A DNA stretch of 64,000 nucleotides from Hyphomicrobiales bacterium (GTDB lineage Bacteria; Pseudomonadota; Alphaproteobacteria; Rhizobiales; Xanthobacteraceae): NCBI GenBank assembly GCA_017305555.1, contig JAFKKM010000019.1:24723-88722 (forward strand), read 5' to 3'. Below, piece after piece: positions 44,461-53,672 of the stretch; position 1 is the first letter of the stretch; each line of letters opens with the position of its first letter. The translations under genes and the position numbers were made by a program. Under the pieces are notes generated by a model, which searched no databases, was not told where the DNA came from, and saw nothing but the letters and a program-made list of their open reading frames with translations.

Positions 44461-44700
44461 ATGAACAAGCTCACCCCGATCTTCATTGCAGGCGCGTTTG
44501 CGATCACCGCTGGCCTTGCAACTGCTCAGAGCCAGATCAACGTCGATAATGCCTCGCAGGGTCACAATATGCGGGATCATGCGGTGCTTGAGACCGTGGT
44601 CCACCAGCCACCAGTTCATGGGAAGCGCGACGACAAACCCCGCGCACAAGGCGATCGACATCACGAACCGGAAGCGGGGGGCGGACGGGAGGAACGATGA
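44461..44700 (+). CDS. doubtful exported small protein
   Basis: 79 codons. The first 25 residues form a good signal peptide (MNKLTPIFIAGAFAITAGLATAQ), but everything after about residue 35 is the antisense of a DUF4396 relic and reads as random His/Asp/Arg-rich sequence. It probably is a truncated periplasmic gene whose 3' part was lost when the relic joined it. It may still be translated with copZ, 14 bases upstream. Confidence 0.4.
   Translation: MNKLTPIFIAGAFAITAGLATAQSQINVDNASQGHNMRDHAVLETVVHQPPVHGKRDDKPRAQGDRHHEPEAGGGREER
44578..44676 (-). pseudogene. DUF4396 gene fragment
   Basis: Minus-strand reading gives RFRFVMSIALCAGFVVALP then MNWWLVDHGLKHRM, the last membrane helix and tail of a DUF4396 protein. 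The intact relative in this window, at 51766, has MSLGVMVGFATAYPFNVWMV at the same place. No start or remaining domain is present, so this is a relic. Confidence 0.65.
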
Positions 44701-44786
44701 ACCTCTGGGTTCCATCTTGGCGGTACGCGATTTCGCAGTTATGATTCCAAACTCGGGTACGGCAAATCGAAAGCATTGACGCGGTT

Positions 44787-45263
44787 ATGTTGGTCGGACT
44801 TACCAGGACGCAACGGCGGAGAGCGGGGTGGTTCATCGCCCTGACTTATCTGTTTTGCGTGATGGCGCCGACGCTGTCCTTTGCGTTGCCCGGCAGTGAC
44901 GCAATCGGCTATTGCTTGACCGACGAGGACCACGTACCGGGCGTGCCCCACGAGCATCATGAAGGTATGATGCACGTCCACAACGCCGGACATGCCCATC
45001 ATGATTCCGCCGTCCAGACCCACGCGGTTTCATCTGCGGATCATGATGCGAAATCGGTCACACTGAAGAGCGATTCCGGCCCGGCAAAGGCACCGCATTC
45101 GGCGGATGGAAAGTGCTGTGGCCTGAAATGCGCCACCGCGCTTCCCGCGTCGCTCGTCAATGTGGCAAAGCCGCTGACGCCGAAGGCCGTGCGCGAGGCC
45201 GAAAGCTACCGGAAGCTGACCGACAACACGCCCCAACAGCGCTATCGCCCCCCCATTTCCTGA
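44787..45263 (+). CDS. His-rich putative metal-binding protein with signal anchor
   Basis: 158 residues. The N-terminal hydrophobic segment GWFIALTYLFCVMAPTLSFA is a signal or anchor. A His-rich stretch follows (HEHHEGMMHVHNAGHAHHD) and then GKCCGLKCATALPA. The His and Cys clusters suggest periplasmic metal binding. No named family is recognised. It heads the outer-membrane/oxidase part of the copper locus. Confidence 0.7.
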   Translation: MLVGLTRTQRRRAGWFIALTYLFCVMAPTLSFALPGSDAIGYCLTDEDHVPGVPHEHHEGMMHVHNAGHAHHDSAVQTHAVSSADHDAKSVTLKSDSGPAKAPHSADGKCCGLKCATALPASLVNVAKPLTPKAVREAESYRKLTDNTPQQRYRPPIS

Positions 45264-45342
45264 CCTGACCCAAGTGTGACGCGGTGCCGCGCCCGTTCAG
45301 GGCACGTGTACCTGTGGTTCATCGTCAGTTCAGGAAAGTATT

Positions 45343-45636
45343 ATGTTAGCGCAGATTGGGGCGACTTCCGCCGCCGTTCGTTCGGTGGTGGGTAGGCTAT
45401 TCGAAACTCGGTTTGGAGCATTCGCGGGATTGGCCTTCGCGGCCATAACGCTCGGTGGCTGCGTGCTGCCTACGACGCCGTTGAGCGGCGCGGACCCGGC
45501 GGATCCCGGTGCCAAGGTGGCGGGCGTCGGTTATCGGTCGACGGTCGCGCCGTATACGAGCCTGCGTCCGACCGTGCCGTCACCGTGGCGTCATCTGAAC
45601 GACAGCGTCGCTCCTTCGTCAAAATCCGGACACTAG
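45343..45636 (+). CDS. small putative lipoprotein
   Basis: 97 residues. A hydrophobic segment ends in the lipobox-like TLGGC near residue 40; the rest is Pro/Ser/Thr-rich (VLPTTPLSGADPADPG). AGGAAAG precedes the ATG. It is nine bases upstream of the TolC-type gene and probably co-expressed. Function unknown. Confidence 0.65.
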   Translation: MLAQIGATSAAVRSVVGRLFETRFGAFAGLAFAAITLGGCVLPTTPLSGADPADPGAKVAGVGYRSTVAPYTSLRPTVPSPWRHLNDSVAPSSKSGH

Positions 45637-45645
45637 GAGCACGCG

Positions 45646-47112
45646 ATGAACCACATCGTACAAGCCGATCCACGCTTCGCCGCCGTTCGCCGTTCGAGGG
45701 CATCTCACGTCGCTGCGCTTCTTTCGGCGCTGGCGCTGTCCGGGTGCGCGACGTTTTCTCCGGACAATGGCATGTCGGTCGTCGCCGGGGTGGCGGGCAC
45801 AACCATCAAGAAGGACGTTGTTGCGGTTCGCAATGACGAGCAGGCAGGCTCGGCCAAGGACGCGACGCAACGCTTGCTTCGTCATCCCTTGACCGTGGAT
45901 ACCGCGGTTCAGGTGGCGCTGCTCAACAACAAGGGTCTTCAGGCGTCCTACAACGAGTTGGCGCTGGCCGAGGCCGACATGGTTGAGCAGAGCCTGCCGC
46001 CCAATCCGACGTTCTCGATTTCGAGAATTGCGGGCGGTGGCACAGTCGAAATTGAACGTCAGGTGGTCGGCGACATCCTGGCGCTGGCGACGTTGCCATT
46101 CCGCTCGGAAATCGCGCGGCAACGCTTTCAGCAGGCGCAGTTGCGTGCCGCGGAGGACACGTTGCGGCTCGCGGCGGATGCGCGTCGTGCGTATTACCGC
46201 GCCGTTGCCGCCAATGAACTGGTGGGGCTGCTCACCGATGCCAAGGCAACAGCGGAATCGACCGCCAAGCTTGCGTCGAAGCTCGGTGAGACGGGCTCCC
46301 TCAACAAGCTCGATCAAGCACGCGAGCAAGTGTTCTACGCCGAAACGACGGCGGACCTCGCGACCGCCCGGCAGGACGCAACGAGTTCGCGCGAGCGACT
46401 GATCCGCCTGCTTGGCCTGTGGAACGGTGATCTCGGCTTCCGGACTCCAAAGCAGTTGCCCGCGTTGCCCAAGCGCCCGCAGTCACTGCCAAGCATCGAG
46501 GTCGATGCCGTGACCCATCGCATCGATCTGCAGATCGCCAGGATGGAGCTGAATACGCTGGCGAAATCTCTCAACCTGACGGAAGCGACGCGGTTCGTGA
46601 CGCTCCTCGACGTGGCGGGAATTGGAAAAACGACCAAGAATCCTGACGGCACCCGGTTTCGGGAGCGCGGCTTCGACATCCAGTTCCAGATTCCGATCTT
46701 CGACGGTGGCGAGGTTCGGGTACGGCAGGCGACCGAGGCCTACAATCAGGCGTTCAATCGCCTGACCGAGAAAGCGGTCAATGTTCGCTCGGAGGCGAGA
46801 GACGCCTATCGCGTCTACCGGTCCACTTATGACATCGCCAGCCAATACCAGCGTGAAGTCCTGCCGCTGCGCAAAATCATCACCGAAGAGATGCAGTTGC
46901 GGTTCTCCAGCATGCAGGTGGACGTCTTCGCTCTGCTGGTCGAGGCGCGACAGCGGATCGCCGCACTGCGGGCCGCGATCGAGGCCAAGCGTGCTTTCTG
47001 GTTGGCGCAATCGGATCTTCAGTCGGTCGTCAATGGTGGCGGCACAGCAGACACCCAGAATGAATCCCGTCCGACCACGACCGCCCAGGTGGGCGGTGGC
47101 GGCGGCCATTGA
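45646..47112 (+). CDS. TolC-family outer-membrane efflux lipoprotein
   Basis: 488 residues. Lipobox LALSGCATF near residue 35, then two OEP repeats with long amphipathic helices (ARRAYYRAVAANELVGLL; FQIPIFDGGEVRVRQATEAYNQAF). As in other TolC relatives it should form the outer-membrane tunnel, most likely for the CusBA pump encoded 12 kb downstream. AGGAG precedes the ATG. The Gly/His tail (VGGGGGH) is unusual. Confidence 0.88.
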   Translation: MNHIVQADPRFAAVRRSRASHVAALLSALALSGCATFSPDNGMSVVAGVAGTTIKKDVVAVRNDEQAGSAKDATQRLLRHPLTVDTAVQVALLNNKGLQASYNELALAEADMVEQSLPPNPTFSISRIAGGGTVEIERQVVGDILALATLPFRSEIARQRFQQAQLRAAEDTLRLAADARRAYYRAVAANELVGLLTDAKATAESTAKLASKLGETGSLNKLDQAREQVFYAETTADLATARQDATSSRERLIRLLGLWNGDLGFRTPKQLPALPKRPQSLPSIEVDAVTHRIDLQIARMELNTLAKSLNLTEATRFVTLLDVAGIGKTTKNPDGTRFRERGFDIQFQIPIFDGGEVRVRQATEAYNQAFNRLTEKAVNVRSEARDAYRVYRSTYDIASQYQREVLPLRKIITEEMQLRFSSMQVDVFALLVEARQRIAALRAAIEAKRAFWLAQSDLQSVVNGGGTADTQNESRPTTTAQVGGGGGH

Positions 47113-47123
47113 AGGAGAGAGCC

Positions 47124-48497
47124 ATGCTATCGCGAAGAGGATTCCTCGGGACGGCAGCGCTGGTCAGCGCCAGCGCCGTCAGCGGCCGCGTGCAAGCGGC
47201 CAGCATTCCGGAAGCGCCGATCATGGACAAGGTGACGATGCAGCCGCCGCTGCATCCGACCAGCGGGCCGGATTATCGACCTGTCGTGACATTGAACGGC
47301 TGGACATTGCCGTGGCGGATGAACGGCGACTGGAAGGAATTTCACCTGGTCGCCGAACCCGTGGTTCGCGAATTTGCCGAAGGCATGAAGGCGAACCTAT
47401 GGGGGTACAACGGCCAATCACCGGGCCCAACGATCGAGGCGGTGGAAGGCGACAAGGTTCGCATCTTCGTCACCAACAAACTGCCGGAGCACACCACGGT
47501 GCATTGGCACGGCATGATCCTGCCGAGCGGCATGGACGGCGTCGGCGGGTTGACGCAGCCGCACATCCCGCCGGGAAAGACGTTCGTTTACGAGTTCGAG
47601 ATGAAGCACAGCGGCACCTTCATGTACCACCCGCACTCGGACGAGATGGTCCAGATGGCGATGGGCATGATGGGCATGTTCGTCGTGCATCCGCGCGATC
47701 CATCGTTCCGCCCGGTCGATCGCGACTTCGTCTTCATCATGAGTACCTATCTCATCGACCCCGGCACATATCTGCCGAAGGTCAACGAGATGACCGATTT
47801 CAACATGTGGACCTGGAACAGCCGCGTGTTTCCGGGAATCGATGTGCTTCCCGTCCGTCTCGGCGACAAGGTCCGCGTGCGGATCGGCAATCTCACGATG
47901 ACCAACCATCCGATCCACCTGCACGGCCACAAATTCGTTGTTAGCTGCACCGACGGCGGCTGGGTCCCCGAAAGCGCGCAATGGCCGGAAACGACGACCG
48001 ACGTTCCGGTCGGCGCCATCCGCGCCTTTGACGTGCTCGCCGACAATCCCGGCGACTGGGCGTTTCATTGCCACAAGTCGCATCACACCATGAATGCGAT
48101 GGGGCACGACATGCGCAACCTGATCGGCGTGTCGAAGAAGGATCTCGCGAAAGCGGTCGGCAAGCTCGCACCGGACGCCATGGTGATGGGCTCGACGGGC
48201 ATGGCGATGGGCGAGATGGAAATGCCCGCGCCCGACAACACGCTGCCGATGATGACGGGCTCCGGACAGTTCGGACCGATCGAGATGGGCGGCATGTTCA
48301 CGGTGATGAAGATCCGCGAAGGCATGGGCCGCGACGATTACTCCGATCCGGGACCGTACAAATTCCCAGCAGGGACCGTCGCCTATGAAGTCAACGCGCC
48401 TGCGGCAGAACCCGCACGCCATGACGGGGCGGTTGAGACCAAACCACCTGCCAAGAAGGGCGCAAAGCCTGCACAGATGAAGGGCATGAAGATGTGA
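47124..48497 (+). CDS. Tat-exported multicopper oxidase
   Basis: 457 residues from the ATG at 47124 (GGAGAG upstream). Tat signal SRRGFLGTAALVSAS. Copper ligand motifs in order: TVHWHGM, MYHPHSDEM, HPIHLHGHKF and FHCHKSHH. The C-terminal third is Met-rich (MGSTGMAMGEMEMPA; KPAQMKGMKM), as in CueO- and CopA-type cuprous oxidases. It probably oxidises periplasmic Cu(I) to less toxic Cu(II). First of a run with the cupredoxin and CusF-like genes. Confidence 0.93.
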   Translation: MLSRRGFLGTAALVSASAVSGRVQAASIPEAPIMDKVTMQPPLHPTSGPDYRPVVTLNGWTLPWRMNGDWKEFHLVAEPVVREFAEGMKANLWGYNGQSPGPTIEAVEGDKVRIFVTNKLPEHTTVHWHGMILPSGMDGVGGLTQPHIPPGKTFVYEFEMKHSGTFMYHPHSDEMVQMAMGMMGMFVVHPRDPSFRPVDRDFVFIMSTYLIDPGTYLPKVNEMTDFNMWTWNSRVFPGIDVLPVRLGDKVRVRIGNLTMTNHPIHLHGHKFVVSCTDGGWVPESAQWPETTTDVPVGAIRAFDVLADNPGDWAFHCHKSHHTMNAMGHDMRNLIGVSKKDLAKAVGKLAPDAMVMGSTGMAMGEMEMPAPDNTLPMMTGSGQFGPIEMGGMFTVMKIREGMGRDDYSDPGPYKFPAGTVAYEVNAPAAEPARHDGAVETKPPAKKGAKPAQMKGMKM

Positions 48498-48539
48498 CGA
48501 GCAAACGGGAACATTCACCGACATCAGAAGGAGACGGGC

Positions 48540-49025
48540 ATGATTTTCAAACGACTAATTCCGTTCTCGTTGGCTGGCTTTGTTTTGGTCGCAGCGTCGG
48601 CAAATGCGGGTCAGACCCCCGCCGGACATCACGGCGACGAATCATATTCGGCAGGCGAACCGGGGGATTCGAAAACGCCCGCGAGGATCGTCCAGGTCAC
48701 CATGGGCGAGGCCGACGGCAAGATGCTGTTCACGCCCTCACGCATCGACGTCAAAAAAGACGAACAGATCAAGTTCATGCTGCGCAACAACGGGGAACTC
48801 GATCACGAATTCATTCTCGCGACGACGGCTGACAATCTCAAACATGCGGAGGCGATGAAGAAGAATCCGGACATGGAGCACGACGATCCGAACGGCAAGC
48901 GCCTCGCGCCCAAGACGTCGGCCGAGATCGTCTGGAAATTCACCAAAGCCGGAGAGTTCGAATATTCCTGCCTGATCCCGGGACATCGGGAAGCGGGAAT
49001 GATCGGAACGGTGGTCGTGAAGTAA
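48540..49025 (+). CDS. periplasmic cupredoxin
   Basis: 161 residues with a signal peptide ending ANAG. Cupredoxin type-1 copper ligands are visible: His in LDHEFIL, then Cys, His and Met in YSCLIPGHREAGM. A His/Met-containing helix (LKHAEAMKKNPDMEHDDP) is inserted before them. It could pass electrons or copper between the oxidases and the respiratory chain. GGAG lies before the ATG. Confidence 0.9.
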   Translation: MIFKRLIPFSLAGFVLVAASANAGQTPAGHHGDESYSAGEPGDSKTPARIVQVTMGEADGKMLFTPSRIDVKKDEQIKFMLRNNGELDHEFILATTADNLKHAEAMKKNPDMEHDDPNGKRLAPKTSAEIVWKFTKAGEFEYSCLIPGHREAGMIGTVVVK

Positions 49026-49064
49026 CGCCACCAAAAATCCACACCAGAGAAAGGAAAACTCAAC

Positions 49065-49367
49065 ATGACGTTCAAAAAGCTCGCAACGGCGACCCTCTCG
49101 CTCTCGCTGCTCATGGGATCGGCAATGGCCTTCGCGCAAACGGCGATGGTCAATGGTGAGGTCAAGAAGATCGATGAATCCGCTGGCAAGATCACGCTGA
49201 AGCACGGTCCGATCAAGAACCTCGACATGGAGGAGGGCATGACGATGGTGTTCCGCATCAAGGACCCGGCGATGCTGAAGCAGGTGAAGGTGGGAGACAA
49301 GGTCCAGTTCGAAGCCGAAAGAACAACGTCCGGCATCACCGTCACCAAAATGCAGAAGGCAAAGTAA
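49065..49367 (+). CDS. cusF: CusF-like periplasmic copper-binding protein
   Basis: 100 residues with signal peptide (ends AFAQ). The OB-fold has VNGEVKKIDESAGKITLKHGPI and LDMEEGMTMVFRIKD, giving the CusF ligands (His, Met, Met and an aromatic position taken by Leu/Phe here). CusF carries Cu(I) to the CusB adaptor. The Trp that caps Cu(I) in E. coli CusF is absent. Confidence 0.88.
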   Translation: MTFKKLATATLSLSLLMGSAMAFAQTAMVNGEVKKIDESAGKITLKHGPIKNLDMEEGMTMVFRIKDPAMLKQVKVGDKVQFEAERTTSGITVTKMQKAK

Positions 49368-49729
49368 CCGCGTTGTCCGGTCGGCTGGCTCTGCTGAGAT
49401 ATTGGCCGCGTGAGCCGACCGGACCTGCGAACGCTCGATCTGTTTGTTTCAGAACAGGTTGAGCCGGGTAGACAGTGCCGCGAGTGCGCTGGGAGATGGT
49501 TTATGATGGCGAAAGCGGCAATCTTCAATCCGTGGGCCGATACCTTGGCATTCTATAAGTGCTTTGGATTTGGAGAACTGGGCAGGGCTGAAATCTCCCC
49601 GCATCTGACTCTGCCCCATACCGATGGAAGTTTTTTGTTGGGGTTTCCGATCACTCACGAGGGCGAAGAGCGCCGTGTCTCGGACACGGCGCTCGCTGCA
49701 GTTTGATCCACGGAGTGTATTGCTTGTCC
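49368..49729. other. gap with perfect hairpin
   Basis: 362 bases without a credible gene; a 98-codon frame at 49410-49706 has no protein-like pattern. At 49669-49693 an 11-bp perfect stem (AGCGCCGTGTC / GACACGGCGCT, three-base loop) precedes the OpgC gene. It lacks a T-run, so it may be an mRNA end or leader structure rather than a classic terminator. Confidence 0.5.
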
Positions 49730-50989
49730 ATGGTCAACGACAGCCTCGTCCAAAAGAACCGGTCCAATCTCGCTCCGTTGGCGGGTGTCCCTGCCGCGAT
49801 GAAGCAGGCGGATCCCGCGGTTTTCAAGGGCAGGGATCTTCGTCTCGATCTCTTCCGCGGTCTGGCGAATTGGGCGATCTTCCTCGATCATATTCCGAAC
49901 AATGCGGTCGCGTGGCTGACCACGCGGAACTACGGCTTCAGCGACGCCGCCGACGTGCTCGTCTTCATATCCGGATACACCGCCGCATTCGTCTATGCGC
50001 GACGAATGTCCGCGCAGGGATTTGTGGCCGGAACGGCCCTGCTGATGCGTCGCGTCTGGCAATTGTATGTGGCGCATGTGTTGCTGTTCGTATTCTACCT
50101 GGCCGCGGTTCATTATCTCGCACATCGATTCGACCTCCCTCATCTGATGGATGAGTTTAACGTCGCACGCCTGATGGATGACCCCGTGGGAATCCTGATC
50201 CACGGCCTGGCCCTCGACTTCAAGCCTCTGAACCTGGACGTTTTGCCCTTGTATATCGTTCTGATGGCGGCGTTCCCGCCGTTGCTTTGGGCGATGATGC
50301 GCTGGCCAAACCTGGCGCTGATCGCCTCGGCAGTGGTCTATGTGGCGAGCCGCCATCTGGGCTGGAATTTCCCGGCCTATCCGTCGGGCGGCTGGTACTT
50401 CAATCCCTTTGCCTGGCAGTTCCTGTTTGCGATTGGTGCTTGGGCAGCCTTGGGAGGCGCAAGGAGGGTGCATGCCTTCATGCGTTCACGAACAGTGCTC
50501 GCCGCCAGCGTCGCCTACGTCCTGCTCTCTCTCGTCGTGACATTGGGCGAGCGGTTTGATCTGGCGGCAGATCCCTTGCCCGCTGATCTGCTGGGGCTGT
50601 TTACTCCCAACGACAAGACCAATCTCGCGCCGTATCGGGTGATACATCTGCTGGCGCTCGCCTGCATCGTGGTCCGGATCATTCCAACGGATTGGAAACC
50701 TCTCCGCTCACGTCTTCTGCGTCCGGCTCTGGTTTGCGGGCAGCGGTCGCTCGAGGTTTTCTGCGTGGGCATCTTTCTGTCGTTTGTCGGACACTTCATC
50801 CTCGAAACGTACTCAAACTCCCTGAGTGCACAGATCGCTGTCAGTGCCGTCGGCGTGACATTAATGACATGCGTGGCGTTGTATCGCACATGGTCACGAT
50901 CGTTGGATGTCCGAATGCGCCAAAGCAACGGGCAACGAGCAATCGGGAATGACGCAGGTAATCCTGACGAAATCAAGAAGGAGCTATAA
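49730..50989 (+). CDS. OpgC-family membrane acyltransferase
   Basis: 419 residues from the ATG at 49730; TTG 49724, eight bases after GGAG, is an alternative. About ten membrane helices. The OpgC core RDLRLDLFRGLANWAIFLDHIPNN and GFSDAADVLVFISGYTAAFVY is clear. OpgC adds succinyl groups to periplasmic glucans; here the substrate is unknown. Its stop overlaps the start of a cytochrome c gene (TAATG), which is unexpected company for this family. Confidence 0.88.
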   Translation: MVNDSLVQKNRSNLAPLAGVPAAMKQADPAVFKGRDLRLDLFRGLANWAIFLDHIPNNAVAWLTTRNYGFSDAADVLVFISGYTAAFVYARRMSAQGFVAGTALLMRRVWQLYVAHVLLFVFYLAAVHYLAHRFDLPHLMDEFNVARLMDDPVGILIHGLALDFKPLNLDVLPLYIVLMAAFPPLLWAMMRWPNLALIASAVVYVASRHLGWNFPAYPSGGWYFNPFAWQFLFAIGAWAALGGARRVHAFMRSRTVLAASVAYVLLSLVVTLGERFDLAADPLPADLLGLFTPNDKTNLAPYRVIHLLALACIVVRIIPTDWKPLRSRLLRPALVCGQRSLEVFCVGIFLSFVGHFILETYSNSLSAQIAVSAVGVTLMTCVALYRTWSRSLDVRMRQSNGQRAIGNDAGNPDEIKKEL

Positions 50990-51585
50990 TGACGCGAATC
51001 TTGATCGCAATCGCAGCCATTCTCGGCGGCATCGCTGCTTTTGTGTTTTCAGGCGTCTACGACGTCGGCGCCGACACGCCGCATTGGCCGATCACACGTA
51101 AGATCATCGAGGTGATGCGGGACCGCGCAATTGCTGTGCGGGCCAGCGACATTCGCGTTCCGGATCTGTCGAGTGATCAATTGATCCTCAAAGGGGCAGG
51201 CCAATACGCGGCCATGTGCGTGGGTTGCCATCTCGCTCCTGACACCGCGGAATCCGAGATCCGACCCGGCTTGTATCCGCAGCCACCGAACCTCTCAAAG
51301 CACGCTCTCGACCCGCAGACCGTGTTCTGGGTCACCAAGCACGGATTGAAAATGAGTGGGATGCCTGCATGGGGACTCGGACATGATGATGCGACGATCT
51401 GGAGCATCGTGGCATTTGTTCAAAAATTGCCCGGAATGTCGCCGCAACAATACAAGGACATCGTGGCAAAGGCACCGCCCGACGAAGAAATGAAGGCCGT
51501 TGACGGGAAAGCGGACGAGCATGGCCACGAACACGGTGCCGCTCCTGCGAACAAATCCAATCCGGGAGCGGGCCATTCCCACTGA
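50989..51585 (+). CDS. membrane-anchored c-type cytochrome with His-rich tail
   Basis: 198 residues. An N-terminal hydrophobic anchor, then one heme-binding CVGCH near residue 78 and axial Met in KMSGMPAWG. The tail DEHGHEHGAAPANKSNPGAGHSH looks metal-binding. It probably accepts electrons in the periplasm, perhaps from copper oxidation. AAGGAG precedes the ATG, within the end of opgC. Confidence 0.88.
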   Translation: MTRILIAIAAILGGIAAFVFSGVYDVGADTPHWPITRKIIEVMRDRAIAVRASDIRVPDLSSDQLILKGAGQYAAMCVGCHLAPDTAESEIRPGLYPQPPNLSKHALDPQTVFWVTKHGLKMSGMPAWGLGHDDATIWSIVAFVQKLPGMSPQQYKDIVAKAPPDEEMKAVDGKADEHGHEHGAAPANKSNPGAGHSH

Positions 51586-51765
51586 TCTTCGGCACCCTGG
51601 TGAGGTGCAAGCGTGCTTTTCCGAATGAATTGCAGCGGATTTCTTGCAGTTCGAGAACGGGAATACGGCTCGGAGCGGTTTCGCGAAAGCGGTAGCTAAA
51701 GGACGGGAGATGCCCAAGGAGGGCAAACGCGGTAGCCCGATACATAGGGAACAAGGAGCAAAACG

Positions 51766-53640
51766 ATGATTGCGCTTCCTTACGACTATTTCCTGATTGG
51801 CTGGTTCGTCCTCGCAGCGGGCTCGACGGCCTACGTCGCATTCGACCAGTTCAACGGCAATCCCGAGCCGACCGTGATGAAATGGGGCTTCATCCTCGTC
51901 ACGCTCTACATGGGGCCGTTCGGTCTCTTGCTCTACGTGTTGGCCGACAAGGAGCCGCGCCCCGGAGAGCACGAACGCTTCACGTCGCCGCTTTGGAAGC
52001 AGGGGATCGGAAGCACCATCCATTGCGTCGCCGGCGACGCGACCGGGATCATCCTCGCGGCGGTGGTGACGGCGCTCTTGGGTCTGCCGATGTGGATCGA
52101 CCTGATCGTCGAGTACGTCGCAGGATTTTCATTCGGCCTCTTCATTTTCCAATCGCTCTTCATGAAGAAGATGATGGGCGGAACGTATTGGGAGAATGTG
52201 CGCAAGAGCTTTATGCCGGAGTTCATCAGCATGAACGCCATGATGGCGGGAATGGCGCCGACCATGAGCCTGCTGATGATGGGGCGCGACATGCGCGCCA
52301 TGGACCCGCTCGAATTGGTGTTCTGGGGCGTGATGTCACTCGGCGTCATGGTCGGGTTTGCGACGGCATACCCGTTCAATGTCTGGATGGTGAAGAAGAA
52401 AATCAAACACGGGCTGATGACCGTGAGAGCCGAAGGCGGAGGCGCGTCGCGTCCGGATCACGATGCACATGGGAAACAGAGCCAAGCCGGACACCATGGC
52501 AGCGGGATGCAACACGGGGGCGGCCACCGCATGGACGGTGATGCCACCGTCCCGCAGCTGGTGGCCTTGGCCGGAGTGACGTCGTTTCTTCTCGTCTCCG
52601 GAATGGTGCTGCCAGGCTTCTCAGTGAATCTGGGCTTAAGCGCCCGCGACGTCGACGGCGCCATCATGCCGCCGGGCATGATCAACACCTTCGACCTTCC
52701 CGGAGAGGCGATGAAGGACATGGCGGCCGTCAAGCCGAGGCAGGTGGTCTACGAGGCGCCGTCGGATGCCAAGGGCGACCGGGTACTCGAGCCGCGCATC
52801 GAGAACGGGGTGAAGGTGTTCGACATCGAAGCCTCGATCATCCGCTGGAACATCTTGCCGAATGTTTCCGTCGAGGCTTACGCGTACAATCGTCAGGTAC
52901 CCGGGCCGCGGCTTCAACTGACCGAGGGAGATCACGTCCGGATCAATTTTCACAACGCGCTTCCGGAAACAACGACCGTTCATTGGCACGGGCTGATCGT
53001 GCCGAACGAGATGGACGGCCCGGCGAAGATCACGCAGAAACCGGTGCCGCCGGGTGGATCGTATACCTACGAATTCACGGTCGGCCAAAGCGGCACGTAC
53101 TTCTACCACAGCCACGATCATCCGGATCGGCAGCAGGCGCTCGGACTCTACGGTGCGTTGCTGATCGCGCCGAAGGACCCCGGCGCGGAAGTGAAGGCCG
53201 ATCTCGATTATGTCATCCAGCTGCAGGAGTGGCTGAAGCGCGAATGGCTGACCTATCCGGCCATGCTGATGGAGGGCGCTTTCCCGAACTATTTCACCAT
53301 CAACGGCAAGGCCTATCCCTCGACAGACACGATTGCCATGAAGGTCGGACAGACCATCAAGCTACGCTTCATCGGCACCAACAACAACTTCGTTCACCCG
53401 ATGCATGTCCACGGCGGGCCCTTCCAGGTGGTCGCCGTGGACGGCGTGACCTTGAACGAAAGCGCCAGGTATCAGGCGGACACCGTCAACGTCGGACCGG
53501 GGCAGCGTTTCGACGTGATCTGGACGGCCCGCAAGCCCGGCAAATGGCTGGTGCATTGCCACATCCCGCATCACACGGCGAACAACAACGTCGAGCAGCA
53601 GGGCGGCGGAGGCCTGATGCTCGTCCTCGACGTGAAATGA
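51766..53640 (+). CDS. DUF4396 - multicopper oxidase fusion
   Basis: 624 residues. Residues 1-215 are a DUF4396 membrane domain with about six helices (YDYFLIGWFVLAAGS; VFWGVMSLGVMVGFATAYP). A His/Gly-rich linker (HHGSGMQHGGGHRMDGD) and one more helix follow. From about 310 it is a multicopper oxidase with TVHWHGL, YFYHSHDH, HPMHVHGG and HCHIPHH. The oxidase is thus tied to the membrane instead of being secreted. AAGGAG precedes the ATG. Followed by copC and copD. Confidence 0.93.
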   Translation: MIALPYDYFLIGWFVLAAGSTAYVAFDQFNGNPEPTVMKWGFILVTLYMGPFGLLLYVLADKEPRPGEHERFTSPLWKQGIGSTIHCVAGDATGIILAAVVTALLGLPMWIDLIVEYVAGFSFGLFIFQSLFMKKMMGGTYWENVRKSFMPEFISMNAMMAGMAPTMSLLMMGRDMRAMDPLELVFWGVMSLGVMVGFATAYPFNVWMVKKKIKHGLMTVRAEGGGASRPDHDAHGKQSQAGHHGSGMQHGGGHRMDGDATVPQLVALAGVTSFLLVSGMVLPGFSVNLGLSARDVDGAIMPPGMINTFDLPGEAMKDMAAVKPRQVVYEAPSDAKGDRVLEPRIENGVKVFDIEASIIRWNILPNVSVEAYAYNRQVPGPRLQLTEGDHVRINFHNALPETTTVHWHGLIVPNEMDGPAKITQKPVPPGGSYTYEFTVGQSGTYFYHSHDHPDRQQALGLYGALLIAPKDPGAEVKADLDYVIQLQEWLKREWLTYPAMLMEGAFPNYFTINGKAYPSTDTIAMKVGQTIKLRFIGTNNNFVHPMHVHGGPFQVVAVDGVTLNESARYQADTVNVGPGQRFDVIWTARKPGKWLVHCHIPHHTANNNVEQQGGGGLMLVLDVK

Positions 53641-53672
53641 ACCTCCGCTTCATCTTCAAACAGGAAGACTAG

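Noticed and set aside
49410..49706. 98-codon plus frame between cusF and the OpgC gene.
   Set aside because: No signal peptide, domain or ribosome site, and its end includes the arms of a perfect hairpin.
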